DNA of 64,000 bases from Fusobacterium nucleatum_L (GCF_050231725.1 NZ_CP077172.1:868001-932000), one strand, 5' to 3'. Shown: positions 32,467 to 42,050, counted from the first letter of the stretch. Notes: generated by a model not told the origin, from the letters alone. Numbers and translations: made by a program.

Positions 32467-34194
32467 CTAAATTTTTTCCATAAATTTTTTAACTTCTTCT
32501 TTAATTTCTGAAGCTGTTGGTAAAGATAGTACTCTTTCAACTAAATCTTGACATTCTTTCTTATCTAATTTCATTATAATTCTTTTTACTCTAGGAATTG
32601 AAATTCCTGACATTGAAAATGCATCTAGTCCCATTCCAAATAAAAGTGCAACAGCATTCTCATCGCCTGCAAATTCTCCACACATAGAAATTTTTATTCC
32701 ACCTTCATGTGCACCATCAATTAGCATTTTTATAGCTTGTAACACACTTGGATTATATGTGTCATATAAACTTGCAATCTTTTCATTTCCTCTATCAACT
32801 GCTAGAGTATACTGAGTTAAATCATTAGTTCCTATTGAAAAAAAATCACATTCTTTTGCAAAATATTTAGCTCTAAATGCAACAGCAGGAGTTTCCACCA
32901 TTATCCCTAACATAACATTTTTATCAAACTCTATCCCTTTTTCTTGTAATTCTTTTTTACATTCTTCAAAGATAGCTTTTGCTTTTCTTACTTCTACTAT
33001 ATCCATTATCATTGGAAGCATTATTTTTATTTGACCATATTTTGAAGCTCTTAAAAGTGCTTTAAACTGAGTTCTTAAAATTTCTTCTCTATCTAAGCAA
33101 ACCCTTATTGCTCTCCAACCTAAAAATGGGTTTTCTTCTTTTGGAAGTTCCATGTATGGAAGCGACTTATCTCCACCTATATCCATAGTTCTTATAGTAA
33201 CAGGATAACCTTTTAATTCTTCTGCAACTATTTTGTATGCTTCAAACTGTTCATCTTCAGTTGGGAAAGAATCTTTCTCCATAAATAAAAATTCTGTTCT
33301 ATAAAGTCCTACTCCAAAACCGCCATTTGCAATAATACCTTTTACATCATTGGGAGAACCTATATTTCCCCAAACATCAACTTTAGTTCCATCTTTTGAG
33401 ATAGCTTCCTTATCTTTTAACGCTTTTAATTCTTCTTTTTCTTTTAAAAATTTTTCTCTTTTTTCTTTGTATATTTGTAAAGTATCTGTATCAGGAGAAA
33501 CAATTACTTCTCCTTTTAAAGCATCTACTATCAAAATTTGATTATCTTCTAATCCATCTAAAACCGCTCCTACCCCAACGACAGCTGGAAGTTCTAATGA
33601 CCTTGCCATAATAGATGAGTGAGCTGTTTTACCTCCAATTTCTGTCACAAATGCTAAAACATTATCTAAATTTATTTGAGCAGTATCAGAAGGATTTAAT
33701 TCTCTTGCTACTATAATTGTTTCAGGTTCTAATCTGGAAAGATCAACTATTTGTGCATCTATAACACCATATAGCCATCTTCTTCCAATATCTCTCAAAT
33801 CTCCTGCTCTTTCTTTAAAATATGTATCTTCTAAGTTTGCAAGCATTGTTGCATACTCATCAATAGCTTCATTTAGAGCAAATTCAGCTGTACAGCTTTT
33901 TTCAGAAATTTTTGAATCAATTTCAGAAAATAATTCTTCATCTTCCAACAAAGTTATATGCCCTTCAAAAATATCAGCCTTATCTTTCCCTAATTTTTTT
34001 AAAGTATTTTCTTTTATTTCTTCTAGTTGTTTTTTAGCAATTTCTCTACCTTTTACCAATCTTTCAATTTCTTCTTCTTTTGACAAATTAGATTTCTCAA
34101 CTATTTCTATTTTATTCTCTTTATATAGAAATGCTTTTCCAATTGCTATCCCAGGTGAAGCTGGAATTCCTTTTATTAAATTATCTTGTTTCAT
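32467..34194 (-). CDS. ptsI: PTS enzyme I (phosphoenolpyruvate-protein phosphotransferase)
   Basis: This enzyme transfers phosphate from PEP to HPr. It has 575 residues with KGIPASPGIAIGKA at the N-terminus, the active-site His in GGKTAHSSIMARSLELPAVVG near residue 190 (G-G-x-T-A-H core), and the C-terminal PEP-binding barrel with MLGIMVETP and the CGEFAGD catalytic Cys. I start at the ATG at 34194, six bases after GGAG; the TTG at 34206 overlaps that site. It follows ptsH with a 60-base gap that holds a small hairpin. Confidence 0.97.
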   Translation of the reverse strand: MKQDNLIKGIPASPGIAIGKAFLYKENKIEIVEKSNLSKEEEIERLVKGREIAKKQLEEIKENTLKKLGKDKADIFEGHITLLEDEELFSEIDSKISEKSCTAEFALNEAIDEYATMLANLEDTYFKERAGDLRDIGRRWLYGVIDAQIVDLSRLEPETIIVARELNPSDTAQINLDNVLAFVTEIGGKTAHSSIMARSLELPAVVGVGAVLDGLEDNQILIVDALKGEVIVSPDTDTLQIYKEKREKFLKEKEELKALKDKEAISKDGTKVDVWGNIGSPNDVKGIIANGGFGVGLYRTEFLFMEKDSFPTEDEQFEAYKIVAEELKGYPVTIRTMDIGGDKSLPYMELPKEENPFLGWRAIRVCLDREEILRTQFKALLRASKYGQIKIMLPMIMDIVEVRKAKAIFEECKKELQEKGIEFDKNVMLGIMVETPAVAFRAKYFAKECDFFSIGTNDLTQYTLAVDRGNEKIASLYDTYNPSVLQAIKMLIDGAHEGGIKISMCGEFAGDENAVALLFGMGLDAFSMSGISIPRVKRIIMKLDKKECQDLVERVLSLPTASEIKEEVKKFMEKI

Positions 34195-34255
34195 GACCCA
34201 CTCCAATTTTTACATAATAAAAGGGAGAAGTATCTCCTCCTCCCCCGCACAAAAA

Positions 34256-34519
34256 TTAATCTTTTAAATTTTCAAGAAGAGATGACAATTTTTCAACTGC
34301 TTCATTCTCATCTTCTCCATCAGCATGTACAGTTATTTTACTTCCCTTTTTTATTCCTAATGAAAGTAGTTTTAATAATGAAGTTCCATTTACTTTAGCT
34401 CCTGCTTCATTTTCAACACTTATTTGTGAAGAAAATGTCTTTGCTAAACTTACAAATTCATTTCCTGGTCTTGTGTGTAAACCAGTTTCATTTACTATTT
34501 CTACAGTTTTACTTGTCAT
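34256..34519 (-). CDS. ptsH: HPr phosphocarrier protein (ptsI-linked)
   Basis: This is an 87-residue HPr with active-site His15 in TGLHTRPGNEF and a Ser at position 47 in NGTSLLKLLSLG, aligned with the regulatory Ser. It passes phosphate from enzyme I to sugar-specific EII proteins. It is the first gene of ptsHI, with a promoter at 34584-34612. It differs clearly from the HPr at 25302-25571, which has ARP rather than TRP after the His. Confidence 0.95.
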   Translation of the reverse strand: MTSKTVEIVNETGLHTRPGNEFVSLAKTFSSQISVENEAGAKVNGTSLLKLLSLGIKKGSKITVHADGEDENEAVEKLSSLLENLKD

Positions 34520-34583
34520 ATCATCAATCCTTCCATAAATTATATATTTTTTTATATAAATTTAATTTAATATTATTACTATA

Positions 34584-34612
34584 AGAGTACAGGTTTTTTT
34601 CACATTTGTCAA
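34584..34612 (-). promoter_or_regulatory. Promoter of ptsHI
   Basis: Minus-strand TTGACA (34607-34612), 17-base spacer, TACTCT (34584-34589). The -35 is consensus and the -10 moderate. Confidence 0.65.
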
Positions 34613-34682
34613 TTAAATTTATGATTAAAATCTTATCTTTGAAAACTAAAAAATAAAGCATATTATTTTAATTAATTTTTAT

Positions 34683-34711
34683 TTGCAATTACTTCTCTTA
34701 TACTATACTAT
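34683..34711 (+). promoter_or_regulatory. Promoter of the 79-residue hypothetical
   Basis: TTGCAA (34683-34688), 17-base spacer, TACTAT (34706-34711), about 30 bases before the ATG. Confidence 0.65.
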
Positions 34712-34747
34712 ATGAAATATATACACACATAAATTGGGGTGAAAATT

Positions 34748-34987
34748 ATGGAAAGATTATCACAAAAAGAAATAAAAGAAATTACAGATGAACTTAAAAA
34801 ATCTGGAAAATATAAAGAATATGAGGAAATGCTTTTAGATGACTTTGAGGAACATCATGTTGTCTACAAACTTGACGCTGATGAAATAATTGCTATTGCC
34901 CATAAAAAGAATACCATTCCTTATAGATTAATTGAATATTATGATTGGCAACAGATGAATTATCTAATCGAAGAAGAAAATGATTAA
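34748..34987 (+). CDS. Small acidic hypothetical protein
   Basis: A 79-residue, highly charged helical protein (MERLSQKEIKEITDELKKSG at the start, acidic C-terminus EEEND). It has no signal peptide, membrane segment or recognised motif. I start at the ATG at 34748, eight bases after GGGG; the GTG at 34739 lies in the ribosome site. It has its own promoter. Downstream is a repeat element rather than another gene. Confidence 0.75.
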   Translation: MERLSQKEIKEITDELKKSGKYKEYEEMLLDDFEEHHVVYKLDADEIIAIAHKKNTIPYRLIEYYDWQQMNYLIEEEND

Positions 34988-34994
34988 TGTGTAT

Positions 34995-35185
34995 TTATTA
35001 AAAACAGCTCATTGCTAACTAAATTTCTTAACGATGAAAAATTAACGTTCACATCTAAGAAACTCTAAGTAATAAATTGCTAAGTGTTTCTAAGAAATTC
35101 GGTAAACTTGCCAACAAGTTGGCTTCAAACATACCAAGATTTGTTCGGTTCACTTGCTTTAATTTTTCATCTAAAATTTAGAATA
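34995..35185. repeat. Interspersed palindromic element
   Basis: This is a gene-free stretch of about 190 bases with nested inverted repeats. The outer arms CTAAATTT...GATGAAAAATTAA (35019-35045) match the reverse complement of 35159-35179 (13-bp perfect core). Inside are a second hairpin, CTAAGAAACTCTAAG against CTAAGTGTTTCTAAG (12 of 15), and a small perfect palindrome GCCAACAAGTTGGC near 35106. Base composition is less AT-rich than the flanks. I believe similar blocks recur in Fusobacterium genomes but cannot confirm it here. Confidence 0.6.
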
Positions 35186-35308
35186 CAATTTCACTTGTTT
35201 TTAATTACATTATTAGACATAAAAGGTAAAGTCTTATTGAAAATGTTAAGATTTAATGATAAAATAATAGAAATATGCTAATTTAAGATTGGGGAGGTAA
35301 ATAAAGAA

Positions 35309-36439
35309 TTGGAAAAAAAAGATATAAATATAGTTAATGTAAATAAAAGTTTTGATGGAGTTCAAATTTTGAAAGACATTAATTTAAAGATAGAGCAAGG
35401 AGAATTTTTTTCTATAATAGGTCCATCTGGTTGTGGTAAAACTACTCTTTTAAGAATGATAGCTGGATTTATTTCTCCAGACAGTGGAGCTATATATCTT
35501 GGTGATGAAAATATAGTTGATTTACCACCTAATCTTAGAAATGTAAATACTATTTTTCAAAAATATGCTCTTTTTCCACATTTAAATGTTTTTGAAAATG
35601 TTGCTTTTCCTTTAAGACTAAAAAAAATTGATGAAAAAACAATAAATGAAGAAGTCACAAAATATCTAAAACTTGTTGGCTTAGAAGAACATAGCACAAA
35701 AAAAATTAGTCAATTATCAGGTGGACAACAACAAAGAATTTCAATAGCAAGAGCTCTAATAAATAAACCAGGAGTTTTATTGCTAGATGAACCTTTATCA
35801 GCTCTTGATGCAAAATTAAGACAAAATCTTTTAATAGAACTTGACCTAATACATGATGAAGTTGGAATAACTTTTATCTTTATTACACACGATCAACAAG
35901 AAGCTCTTTCTATTTCAGATAGAATAGCTGTTATGAATGCTGGAAAAATTTTACAAGTTGGAACTCCTGCTGAGGTTTATGAAGCTCCTGCTGATACCTT
36001 TGTTGCAGATTTTTTAGGAGAAAATAATTTTTTCAGTGGAAAAGTTACTGAGATTATAAATGAAGAATTAGCTAAAATCAATGTAGAAGGTATTGGGGAA
36101 ATAATTATTGAATTAGATAAAAAAGTAAAAATTGGTGACAGGGTTACTATTTCTTTAAGACCTGAAAAAATTAAACTTTCTAAAAACGAAATTAAAAAGA
36201 CCAAAAACTTTATGAATAGTGCAGCTGTTTATGTTGATGAATATATTTATTCTGGTTTCCAAAGTAAATACTATGTCCATTTAAAAAATAATGAAAATTT
36301 AAAATTTAAAATCTTTATGCAACATGCTGCTTTCTTTGATGATAATGATGAAAAAGCTATATGGTGGGATGAAGACGCTTATATCACTTGGGATGCCTAT
36401 GATGGATATCTAGTGGAGGTGGAAAGTGAAAAAAAATAG
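35309..36439 (+). CDS. potA: Spermidine/putrescine ABC transporter ATPase
   Basis: This 376-residue ABC ATPase energises polyamine import. It has Walker A GPSGCGKTT (near residue 38), Q-loop, signature LSGGQQQR, Walker B LLLDEPLSALD and switch His in ITHD, then a C-terminal TOBE-like domain (about 285-370) typical of PotA. The start is a TTG at 35309 with GGAGG 11 bases upstream; no better start exists in frame. It overlaps potB by 14 bases. Confidence 0.94.
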   Translation: MEKKDINIVNVNKSFDGVQILKDINLKIEQGEFFSIIGPSGCGKTTLLRMIAGFISPDSGAIYLGDENIVDLPPNLRNVNTIFQKYALFPHLNVFENVAFPLRLKKIDEKTINEEVTKYLKLVGLEEHSTKKISQLSGGQQQRISIARALINKPGVLLLDEPLSALDAKLRQNLLIELDLIHDEVGITFIFITHDQQEALSISDRIAVMNAGKILQVGTPAEVYEAPADTFVADFLGENNFFSGKVTEIINEELAKINVEGIGEIIIELDKKVKIGDRVTISLRPEKIKLSKNEIKKTKNFMNSAAVYVDEYIYSGFQSKYYVHLKNNENLKFKIFMQHAAFFDDNDEKAIWWDEDAYITWDAYDGYLVEVESEKK

Positions 36440-37280
36440 TAAGTTAGGTTTAAGTTATTCTTTGCCAATAAATATTTGGTTAACAGTATTTTTTCTTATT
36501 CCTATTTTAATTATTCTATCATATTCTTTTTTAAAAAGAGGAACTTATGGTGGAGTAGAGTTTAAACTTTCATTTGAAACTTTTAATATATTTGTTGATA
36601 AAGTATTTTTAACAATACTTATAAACACTATATACATATCTATATTAATAACTATTTTTACTGTCTTACTTGCTATTCCAATTTCCTACTATATAGCTAG
36701 ATCAAGACATAAACAAGAGCTTTTATTCTTAATAATAATACCTTTTTGGACAAATTTCTTAGTAAGAATATATTCTTGGATAGCACTTCTAGGAAATAAT
36801 GGTTTTATTAATCATTTTCTTATGAAACTTCATATAATTAATGAGCCTATAAAAATGCTATATAATGTTCCTGCTGTTGTAATAATCTCTGTATATACAA
36901 GTTTACCATTTGCAATTTTACCTCTATATGCAGTGGTTGAAAAATTTGATTTTTCCCTTTTAGATGCAGCAAGAGATTTGGGAGCAACAAACTTTCAGGC
37001 TTTTAGAAAAGTTTTTATTCCTAATATAAAAGCAGGGATAATAACTTCAACTATTTTCACATTAATTCCTGCCTTAGGTTCTTATGCAGTTCCTAAGTTA
37101 GTTGGAGGAACAAACTCACTTATGCTTGGAAATGTGATTGCACAGCATTTAACTGTCACTAGAAACTGGCCTTTAGCATCAACAATTTCTGGTGCTTTAA
37201 TAGTTTTAACAAGTATAGTTGTATGGCTATTTTCAAAATATGAAGAAAAAGAAAACAAAGTAGGTGAAAATAATGTCTAA
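36426..37280 (+). CDS. potB: Spermidine/putrescine ABC transporter permease PotB
   Basis: A 284-residue inner-membrane permease with six helices. It carries the EAA-loop pattern DAARDLGATNFQAFRKVFIPNIKAG that contacts the ATPase (core A-A-x-D-L-G-A). The start is a GTG at 36426, six bases after GGAGG, inside the end of potA. It overlaps potC by 8 bases. Confidence 0.93.
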   Translation: MKKNSKLGLSYSLPINIWLTVFFLIPILIILSYSFLKRGTYGGVEFKLSFETFNIFVDKVFLTILINTIYISILITIFTVLLAIPISYYIARSRHKQELLFLIIIPFWTNFLVRIYSWIALLGNNGFINHFLMKLHIINEPIKMLYNVPAVVIISVYTSLPFAILPLYAVVEKFDFSLLDAARDLGATNFQAFRKVFIPNIKAGIITSTIFTLIPALGSYAVPKLVGGTNSLMLGNVIAQHLTVTRNWPLASTISGALIVLTSIVVWLFSKYEEKENKVGENNV

Positions 37281-38058
37281 TAAGCTGGATAGAAGAAAAA
37301 CATCTTTTGTAATTTTTATTTTCACTATGATATTTTTTTATTTACCATTGATAGTATTGATTATTTATTCTTTTAATGATGGTAAAGGAATGGTTTGGAA
37401 TGGTTTTTCTTTAAGATGGTACAAAGAATTATTCAGGCATTCTAGTAATATTTGGAAAGTATTTTATTACAGTATTTTCATTGCTCTTATTTCATCATTA
37501 GTTTCAACAATTATAGGAACTTTTGGTGCTATTGCTTTGAAATGGTTTGATTTCAAGGGAAAAAAATATTTAAAAAATATGAGTGTCCTACCACTTGTAG
37601 TACCAGATATAATAATTGGAGTATCACTTCTTATTATGTTTGCCACATTAAAATTTAAGTTGGGAATTACAACAATTTTTATAGCTCATACAACTTTTAA
37701 TATTCCCTATGTCTTATTTATAGTTCTTTCAAGACTTGATGAGTTTGACTATTCTATTGTTGAAGCAGCCTATGATTTAGGTGCAACAAATAGACAAACT
37801 TTAACAAAGGTTATTATTCCCATGTTACTACCAGCTATAATATCAGCATTTTTAATGGCTTTAACTTTATCTTTTGATGACTTTGTGATAACATTCTTTG
37901 TTTCAGGTCCTGGTTCTTCAACTTTGCCACTTAGAATTTATTCTATGATCAGGTTAGGAGTATCACCAGTTGTAAATGCTCTTTCAGTAATATTGATTGT
38001 TATTTCAATTTTACTGACATTATCAACTAAAAAATTACAAAAAAATTTCATAAAATAG
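37273..38058 (+). CDS. potC: Spermidine/putrescine ABC transporter permease PotC
   Basis: The second permease half, 261 residues, six helices, with EAAYDLGATNRQTLTKVIIPMLLPA as the ATPase-coupling loop. I start at the ATG at 37273, eight bases after AGG, rather than at the GTG at 37264. The operon stops here: potD, the binding protein normally following, is not present in the window. Confidence 0.93.
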   Translation: MSNKLDRRKTSFVIFIFTMIFFYLPLIVLIIYSFNDGKGMVWNGFSLRWYKELFRHSSNIWKVFYYSIFIALISSLVSTIIGTFGAIALKWFDFKGKKYLKNMSVLPLVVPDIIIGVSLLIMFATLKFKLGITTIFIAHTTFNIPYVLFIVLSRLDEFDYSIVEAAYDLGATNRQTLTKVIIPMLLPAIISAFLMALTLSFDDFVITFFVSGPGSSTLPLRIYSMIRLGVSPVVNALSVILIVISILLTLSTKKLQKNFIK

Positions 38059-38078
38059 TTTTTTTTCTTAAAATATAG

Positions 38079-38084
38079 TATAAT
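38079..38084 (+). promoter_or_regulatory. -10 element upstream of the cyclophilin gene
   Basis: Perfect TATAAT (38079-38084) 34 bases before the ATG. The -35 region is T-rich without a clear hexamer. Confidence 0.45.
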
Positions 38085-38117
38085 ATTACATAACTAAATA
38101 AACTTCAGGAGGTTTAT

Positions 38118-38942
38118 ATGAAAAAAATATTCAAACTATTCACAATTCTAAGCTTGTCTCTTATATTTCTAGTAGCTTGTAGTTCAGTAAAGTCTACAAT
38201 GAAATCAGTTTCAAGTGTGTTTAAAAGTCCAACTAAATACAATAATGTAACTGCTACTTTTGTTACTACTCAAGGAGAAATAACTTTCTTCTTATATCCA
38301 GAAGCAGCTCCTTTAACAGTTGCTAACTTTATAAACCTTGCAAAAAGGGGATTTTATGATAATACAAAATTTACTCGTTCTGTTGATAATTTTATAGTAC
38401 AAGGTGGAGACCCTACTGGAACAGGAATGGGTGGACCAGGATATACTATACCTGACGAGTTTGTTGAATGGTTAGATTTCTATCAACCAGGAATGTTAGC
38501 TATGGCAAATGCAGGTCCTAATACTGGTGGTTCTCAATTTTTCTTTTCATTTTCACCAGCAGATTGGTTAAATGGAGTACATACAGTCTTTGGAGAAGTT
38601 AGATCAGAAGGAGATTTACAAAAACTTAGAAAATTAGAAATGGGAGATGTTGTTAAAAAAGTTAAAATTTCCGAAGGTGGGGACTTCATTCTATCATTAT
38701 TTAAAGATCAAGTTGAACAATGGAATTATATATTAGATTTGGAATACCCTAATCTTAAAAAAATTTCTATAAAAGATCCTAATCCTCAAGATATAGAGGC
38801 TTATAAAGAAGAGTTAGAAACACTTTATACTAAAAAACAAAAAGATGATAGTGAGTTTGAATATCCTATAACTAAATTTATCAGAGGTGTATTTAATAAA
38901 GCTGGTGGATATACTCCAAAAGCCCCTGTAATTAGTAATTAA
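38118..38942 (+). CDS. Cyclophilin-type peptidyl-prolyl isomerase lipoprotein
   Basis: This 274-residue lipoprotein has a signal peptide with lipobox LVAC (Cys21). Residues about 50-190 are a cyclophilin domain: GEITFFLYPEAAPLTVANFINL, FTRSVDNFIVQGGDPTGTG (core R-x-x-x-x-F-x-x-Q-G-G-D) and the GGSQFFFSF segment. The C-terminal 80 residues are a charged extension. It should assist folding of envelope proteins at the cytoplasmic or outer membrane. It is followed by a terminator. Confidence 0.92.
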   Translation: MKKIFKLFTILSLSLIFLVACSSVKSTMKSVSSVFKSPTKYNNVTATFVTTQGEITFFLYPEAAPLTVANFINLAKRGFYDNTKFTRSVDNFIVQGGDPTGTGMGGPGYTIPDEFVEWLDFYQPGMLAMANAGPNTGGSQFFFSFSPADWLNGVHTVFGEVRSEGDLQKLRKLEMGDVVKKVKISEGGDFILSLFKDQVEQWNYILDLEYPNLKKISIKDPNPQDIEAYKEELETLYTKKQKDDSEFEYPITKFIRGVFNKAGGYTPKAPVISN

Positions 38943-38954
38943 TAATGTTATTAG

Positions 38955-38982
38955 ATAAGAGAAGAACAATTTCTTCTCTTAT
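38955..38982 (+). terminator. Terminator after the cyclophilin gene
   Basis: Stem ATAAGAGAAGAA/TTCTTCTCTTAT, 12 bp with a 4-base loop and a T run. Confidence 0.9.
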
Positions 38983-39110
38983 TTTTATTTTAATTTGTAA
39001 AAAAAACTTGGTATATGGTATAATTAGTAGTAGATTTTAAAAAAAATTAAATAAAAATTTAAAAATTATAATATGATTTTACTTACTTTCCAAAGTAAAG
39101 AGGTGATTTA

Positions 39111-39743
39111 GTGGAAGTTTTATTAATACCTTTACTAATATTATTTTTTATATTAGTAGCAGGTTTCGGAATTGAAAATACTTTAAAAATACTTCCTCCA
39201 TTAATTATTTTAGGGCTTTTAATTTATTTCTTAGGGTGGGTTGTTGTAAAATACTTTTGGATAATTTTACCTATATGGTTTTTAAATAAATTACTTTCAA
39301 ATAAAAATAAAGGAAATAATTCCTCATATTCAAGAACATATAGAAGAACTAATGATGATTTCTTTAATTCTGGTTCAACAAATAGAAGAACTTACAGTGG
39401 AACATTTAACAGTAGAGAAGAAGCTGAGGAGTTTTTTAGAACTTTCTTTGGTGGAGGTTTTGGACAAGGTACTGGTAGTACTTATGGTGGATATAATAGT
39501 CAGAATAATAGGGGCAGCTACCAAAAAAATACTTATGGGACATATACAACTGATAAAAGTAAATATTATTCTATCTTAGGTGTAAGTAGTGAAGCAAGTC
39601 AGGATGAAATAAAGAAAGCATATCACAAACTTGCAAAAGAACATCACCCAGATAGATTTGTTAATTCATCTGATAGTGAAAAGAAATATCATGAAAATAA
39701 AATGAAAGAAATAAATGAAGCATATGAAAATTTAACAAAGTAA
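39111..39743 (+). CDS. Membrane-anchored J-domain protein
   Basis: A 210-residue protein with two hydrophobic helices in the first 60 residues, a Gly/Ser/Tyr/Asn-rich low-complexity linker (about 65-145) and a C-terminal J domain (KYYSILGVSSEASQDEIKKAYHKLAKEHHPDRF), with HPD at about residue 182. The J domain should face the cytoplasm and stimulate DnaK at the membrane. It lacks the zinc finger and client-binding domains of DnaJ. The start is a GTG with GAGG upstream. It is 10 bases before glmU; TTGTAA/TATAAT (39019-39024) is the likely promoter. Confidence 0.88.
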   Translation: MEVLLIPLLILFFILVAGFGIENTLKILPPLIILGLLIYFLGWVVVKYFWIILPIWFLNKLLSNKNKGNNSSYSRTYRRTNDDFFNSGSTNRRTYSGTFNSREEAEEFFRTFFGGGFGQGTGSTYGGYNSQNNRGSYQKNTYGTYTTDKSKYYSILGVSSEASQDEIKKAYHKLAKEHHPDRFVNSSDSEKKYHENKMKEINEAYENLTK

Positions 39744-39753
39744 TGGAGGAAAA

Positions 39754-41097
39754 ATGAAGTCAATTATTATGGCTGCTGGAAAAGGAACTAGAATGAAATC
39801 TGATTTGCCAAAAGTCGTTCATCTAGCACATGGAAAACCTATGATTATCAGAATCATAGATGCTTTAAATGCTCTTAATGTTGAAGAAAATATTTTTATA
39901 CTTGGACATAAAAGAGAAAAAGTTTTAGAAGTATTAGGAAATGATGTAAGTTATGTTGTTCAAGAGGAACAATTAGGAACAGGACATGCAGTAAAACAAG
40001 CTATTCCAAAAATAAAAGACTATGATGGAGATGTTTTAATAATCAATGGGGATATCCCTTTAATTAGAAAACAAACTTTAATAGATTTCTATAATCTTTA
40101 TAAGAATGAAAATGCTGATGGTATTATCTTATCTGCTATTTTTGAAAATCCTTTTAGTTATGGTAGAGTAATAAAAGAAGGTAATAAAGTTTTAAGAATA
40201 ATCGAAGAAAAAGAAGCAACTGAAGAACAAAAGAAAGTCAAAGAAATAAATGCAGGAGTATATATTTTTAAGGCTCAAGACTTAGTTAAAGCATTAGAAA
40301 AAATAAATAATAATAATGAAAAAGGTGAATATTATATAACTGATGTTATAGAAATATTATCCAATGAAAATAAAAAAGTTATTTCATATTCTCTTGAAGA
40401 CAGTATGGAAATTCAAGGTGTAAACTCAAAAGTTGAGTTAGCACTTGTTTCAAAAGTTTTAAGAGAAAGAAAAAACACTTCTCTTATGGAAGATGGAGTT
40501 ATCTTAATAGACCCTGCTACTACATACATTGATGATGAAGTAAAGATAGGTAAAGATACGACTATCTATCCTAATGTAACTTTACAAGGAAATACAGAAA
40601 TTGGAGAAAATTCTGAAATATTATCAGGAACAAGAATTATAGATAGTAAAATATATGATAACGTTAGAATAGAGAGCTCTGTTATTGAAGAAAGTATAGT
40701 TGAAAATGGCGTAACTATTGGACCTTATGCCCATTTAAGACCTAAATCTCATTTGAAAGAAAATGTACATATTGGTAACTTTGTTGAAACTAAGAAATCT
40801 ACTCTTGAAAAAGGTGTAAAAGCAGGACATCTGACTTACTTAGGAGATGCTCATATTGGTGAAAAAACCAACATAGGTGCAGGAACTATTACATGTAACT
40901 ATGATGGTAAAAATAAATTTAAAACAGAAGTTGGTAAGGAAGTTTTTATAGGAAGTGACACTATGCTTGTTGCTCCTGTAAATATTGGGGATAATTCTCT
41001 TATTGGTGCTGGTTCGGTTATAACTAAAGATGTCCCTAGTGGCTCTTTAAGTGTTGAAAGAAGTAAACAAATAATAAAGGAAGGGTGGAAAAAGTAA
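39754..41097 (+). CDS. glmU: Bifunctional GlcNAc-1-P uridyltransferase / GlcN-1-P acetyltransferase
   Basis: This enzyme makes UDP-GlcNAc for peptidoglycan and lipopolysaccharide. It has 447 residues. The N-terminal pyrophosphorylase domain begins IIMAAGKGTRMKSDLPKVVH, and the C-terminal left-handed beta helix of hexapeptide repeats starts near residue 250, with the catalytic RPKSHLKENVHIGNFVETK region. GGAGG precedes the ATG. It is followed by prs with no gap to speak of. Confidence 0.97.
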   Translation: MKSIIMAAGKGTRMKSDLPKVVHLAHGKPMIIRIIDALNALNVEENIFILGHKREKVLEVLGNDVSYVVQEEQLGTGHAVKQAIPKIKDYDGDVLIINGDIPLIRKQTLIDFYNLYKNENADGIILSAIFENPFSYGRVIKEGNKVLRIIEEKEATEEQKKVKEINAGVYIFKAQDLVKALEKINNNNEKGEYYITDVIEILSNENKKVISYSLEDSMEIQGVNSKVELALVSKVLRERKNTSLMEDGVILIDPATTYIDDEVKIGKDTTIYPNVTLQGNTEIGENSEILSGTRIIDSKIYDNVRIESSVIEESIVENGVTIGPYAHLRPKSHLKENVHIGNFVETKKSTLEKGVKAGHLTYLGDAHIGEKTNIGAGTITCNYDGKNKFKTEVGKEVFIGSDTMLVAPVNIGDNSLIGAGSVITKDVPSGSLSVERSKQIIKEGWKK

Positions 41098-41098
41098 G

Positions 41099-42049
41099 AT
41101 GATAAATTTTAATAATGTTAAAATTTTCTCTGGAAATTCAAATTTGGAGTTGGCAAAAAAAATTGCTGAAAAAATAGGTTTACAACTTGGAAAGGCAGAA
41201 ATTCAAAGATTTAAAGATGGTGAAGTCTATATTGAAATTGAAGAAACTGTTAGAGGTAGAGATGTATTCGTCGTTCAATCTACTTCTGAACCTGTAAATG
41301 AAAATCTTATGGAACTTTTAATATTTGTTGATGCTTTAAAAAGAGCTTCAGCTAAGACAATAAATGTCATTATCCCATACTATGGTTATGCTAGACAAGA
41401 TAGAAAATCTAAACCAAGAGAACCAATCACTTCTAAACTTGTTGCAAATTTACTTACAACAGCTGGTGTAAATAGAGTTATTACTATGGACTTGCATGCT
41501 GACCAAATCCAAGGTTTCTTTGATATCCCAGTTGACCATATGCAAGCATTACCACTAATGGCAAAATATTTTAAAGAAAAAGGTCTTTATGGAGATGATG
41601 TAGTTGTGGTTTCTCCTGATGTTGGTGGTGTTAAAAGAGCTAGAAAATTAGCAGAAAAATTAGATTGTAAAATAGCAATTATAGATAAAAGAAGACCTAA
41701 ACCTAATATCGCAGAAGTTATGAACTTAATTGGGGAAGTTGAAGGAAAAGTTGCTATATTTATAGATGACATGATAGATACAGCAGGAACTATTACAAAT
41801 GGTGCAGATGCAATAGCTCAAAGAGGTGCAAAAGAAGTGTATGCTTGTTGTTCACACGCAGTATTCTCTGACCCTGCAATAGAAAGATTAGAAAAATCTG
41901 CTCTAAAAGAAGTAGTAGTAACAGATTCAATAGCTTTACCTGAAAGAAAAAAAATAGACAAAGTTAAGATACTATCAGTGGATTCTGTTTTTGCAAATGC
42001 AATAGACAGAATAACTAACAATCAATCTGTTTCAGAGTTATTTAATTAA
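41099..42049 (+). CDS. prs: Ribose-phosphate pyrophosphokinase
   Basis: This enzyme makes PRPP for nucleotide, His and Trp synthesis. It has 316 residues with the ATP-site YGYARQDRK, the metal-binding DLHADQIQGFF and the PRPP loop IFIDDMIDTAGT near residue 220. It lies one base after glmU, the same glmU-prs pairing seen in Bacillus. Confidence 0.98.
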   Translation: MINFNNVKIFSGNSNLELAKKIAEKIGLQLGKAEIQRFKDGEVYIEIEETVRGRDVFVVQSTSEPVNENLMELLIFVDALKRASAKTINVIIPYYGYARQDRKSKPREPITSKLVANLLTTAGVNRVITMDLHADQIQGFFDIPVDHMQALPLMAKYFKEKGLYGDDVVVVSPDVGGVKRARKLAEKLDCKIAIIDKRRPKPNIAEVMNLIGEVEGKVAIFIDDMIDTAGTITNGADAIAQRGAKEVYACCSHAVFSDPAIERLEKSALKEVVVTDSIALPERKKIDKVKILSVDSVFANAIDRITNNQSVSELFN

Positions 42050-42050
42050 T

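Noticed and set aside
35084..35281. 65-codon open frame
   Set aside because: It lies across the interspersed palindromic element, has no ribosome site, and its sequence follows from the repeat; not a credible gene.
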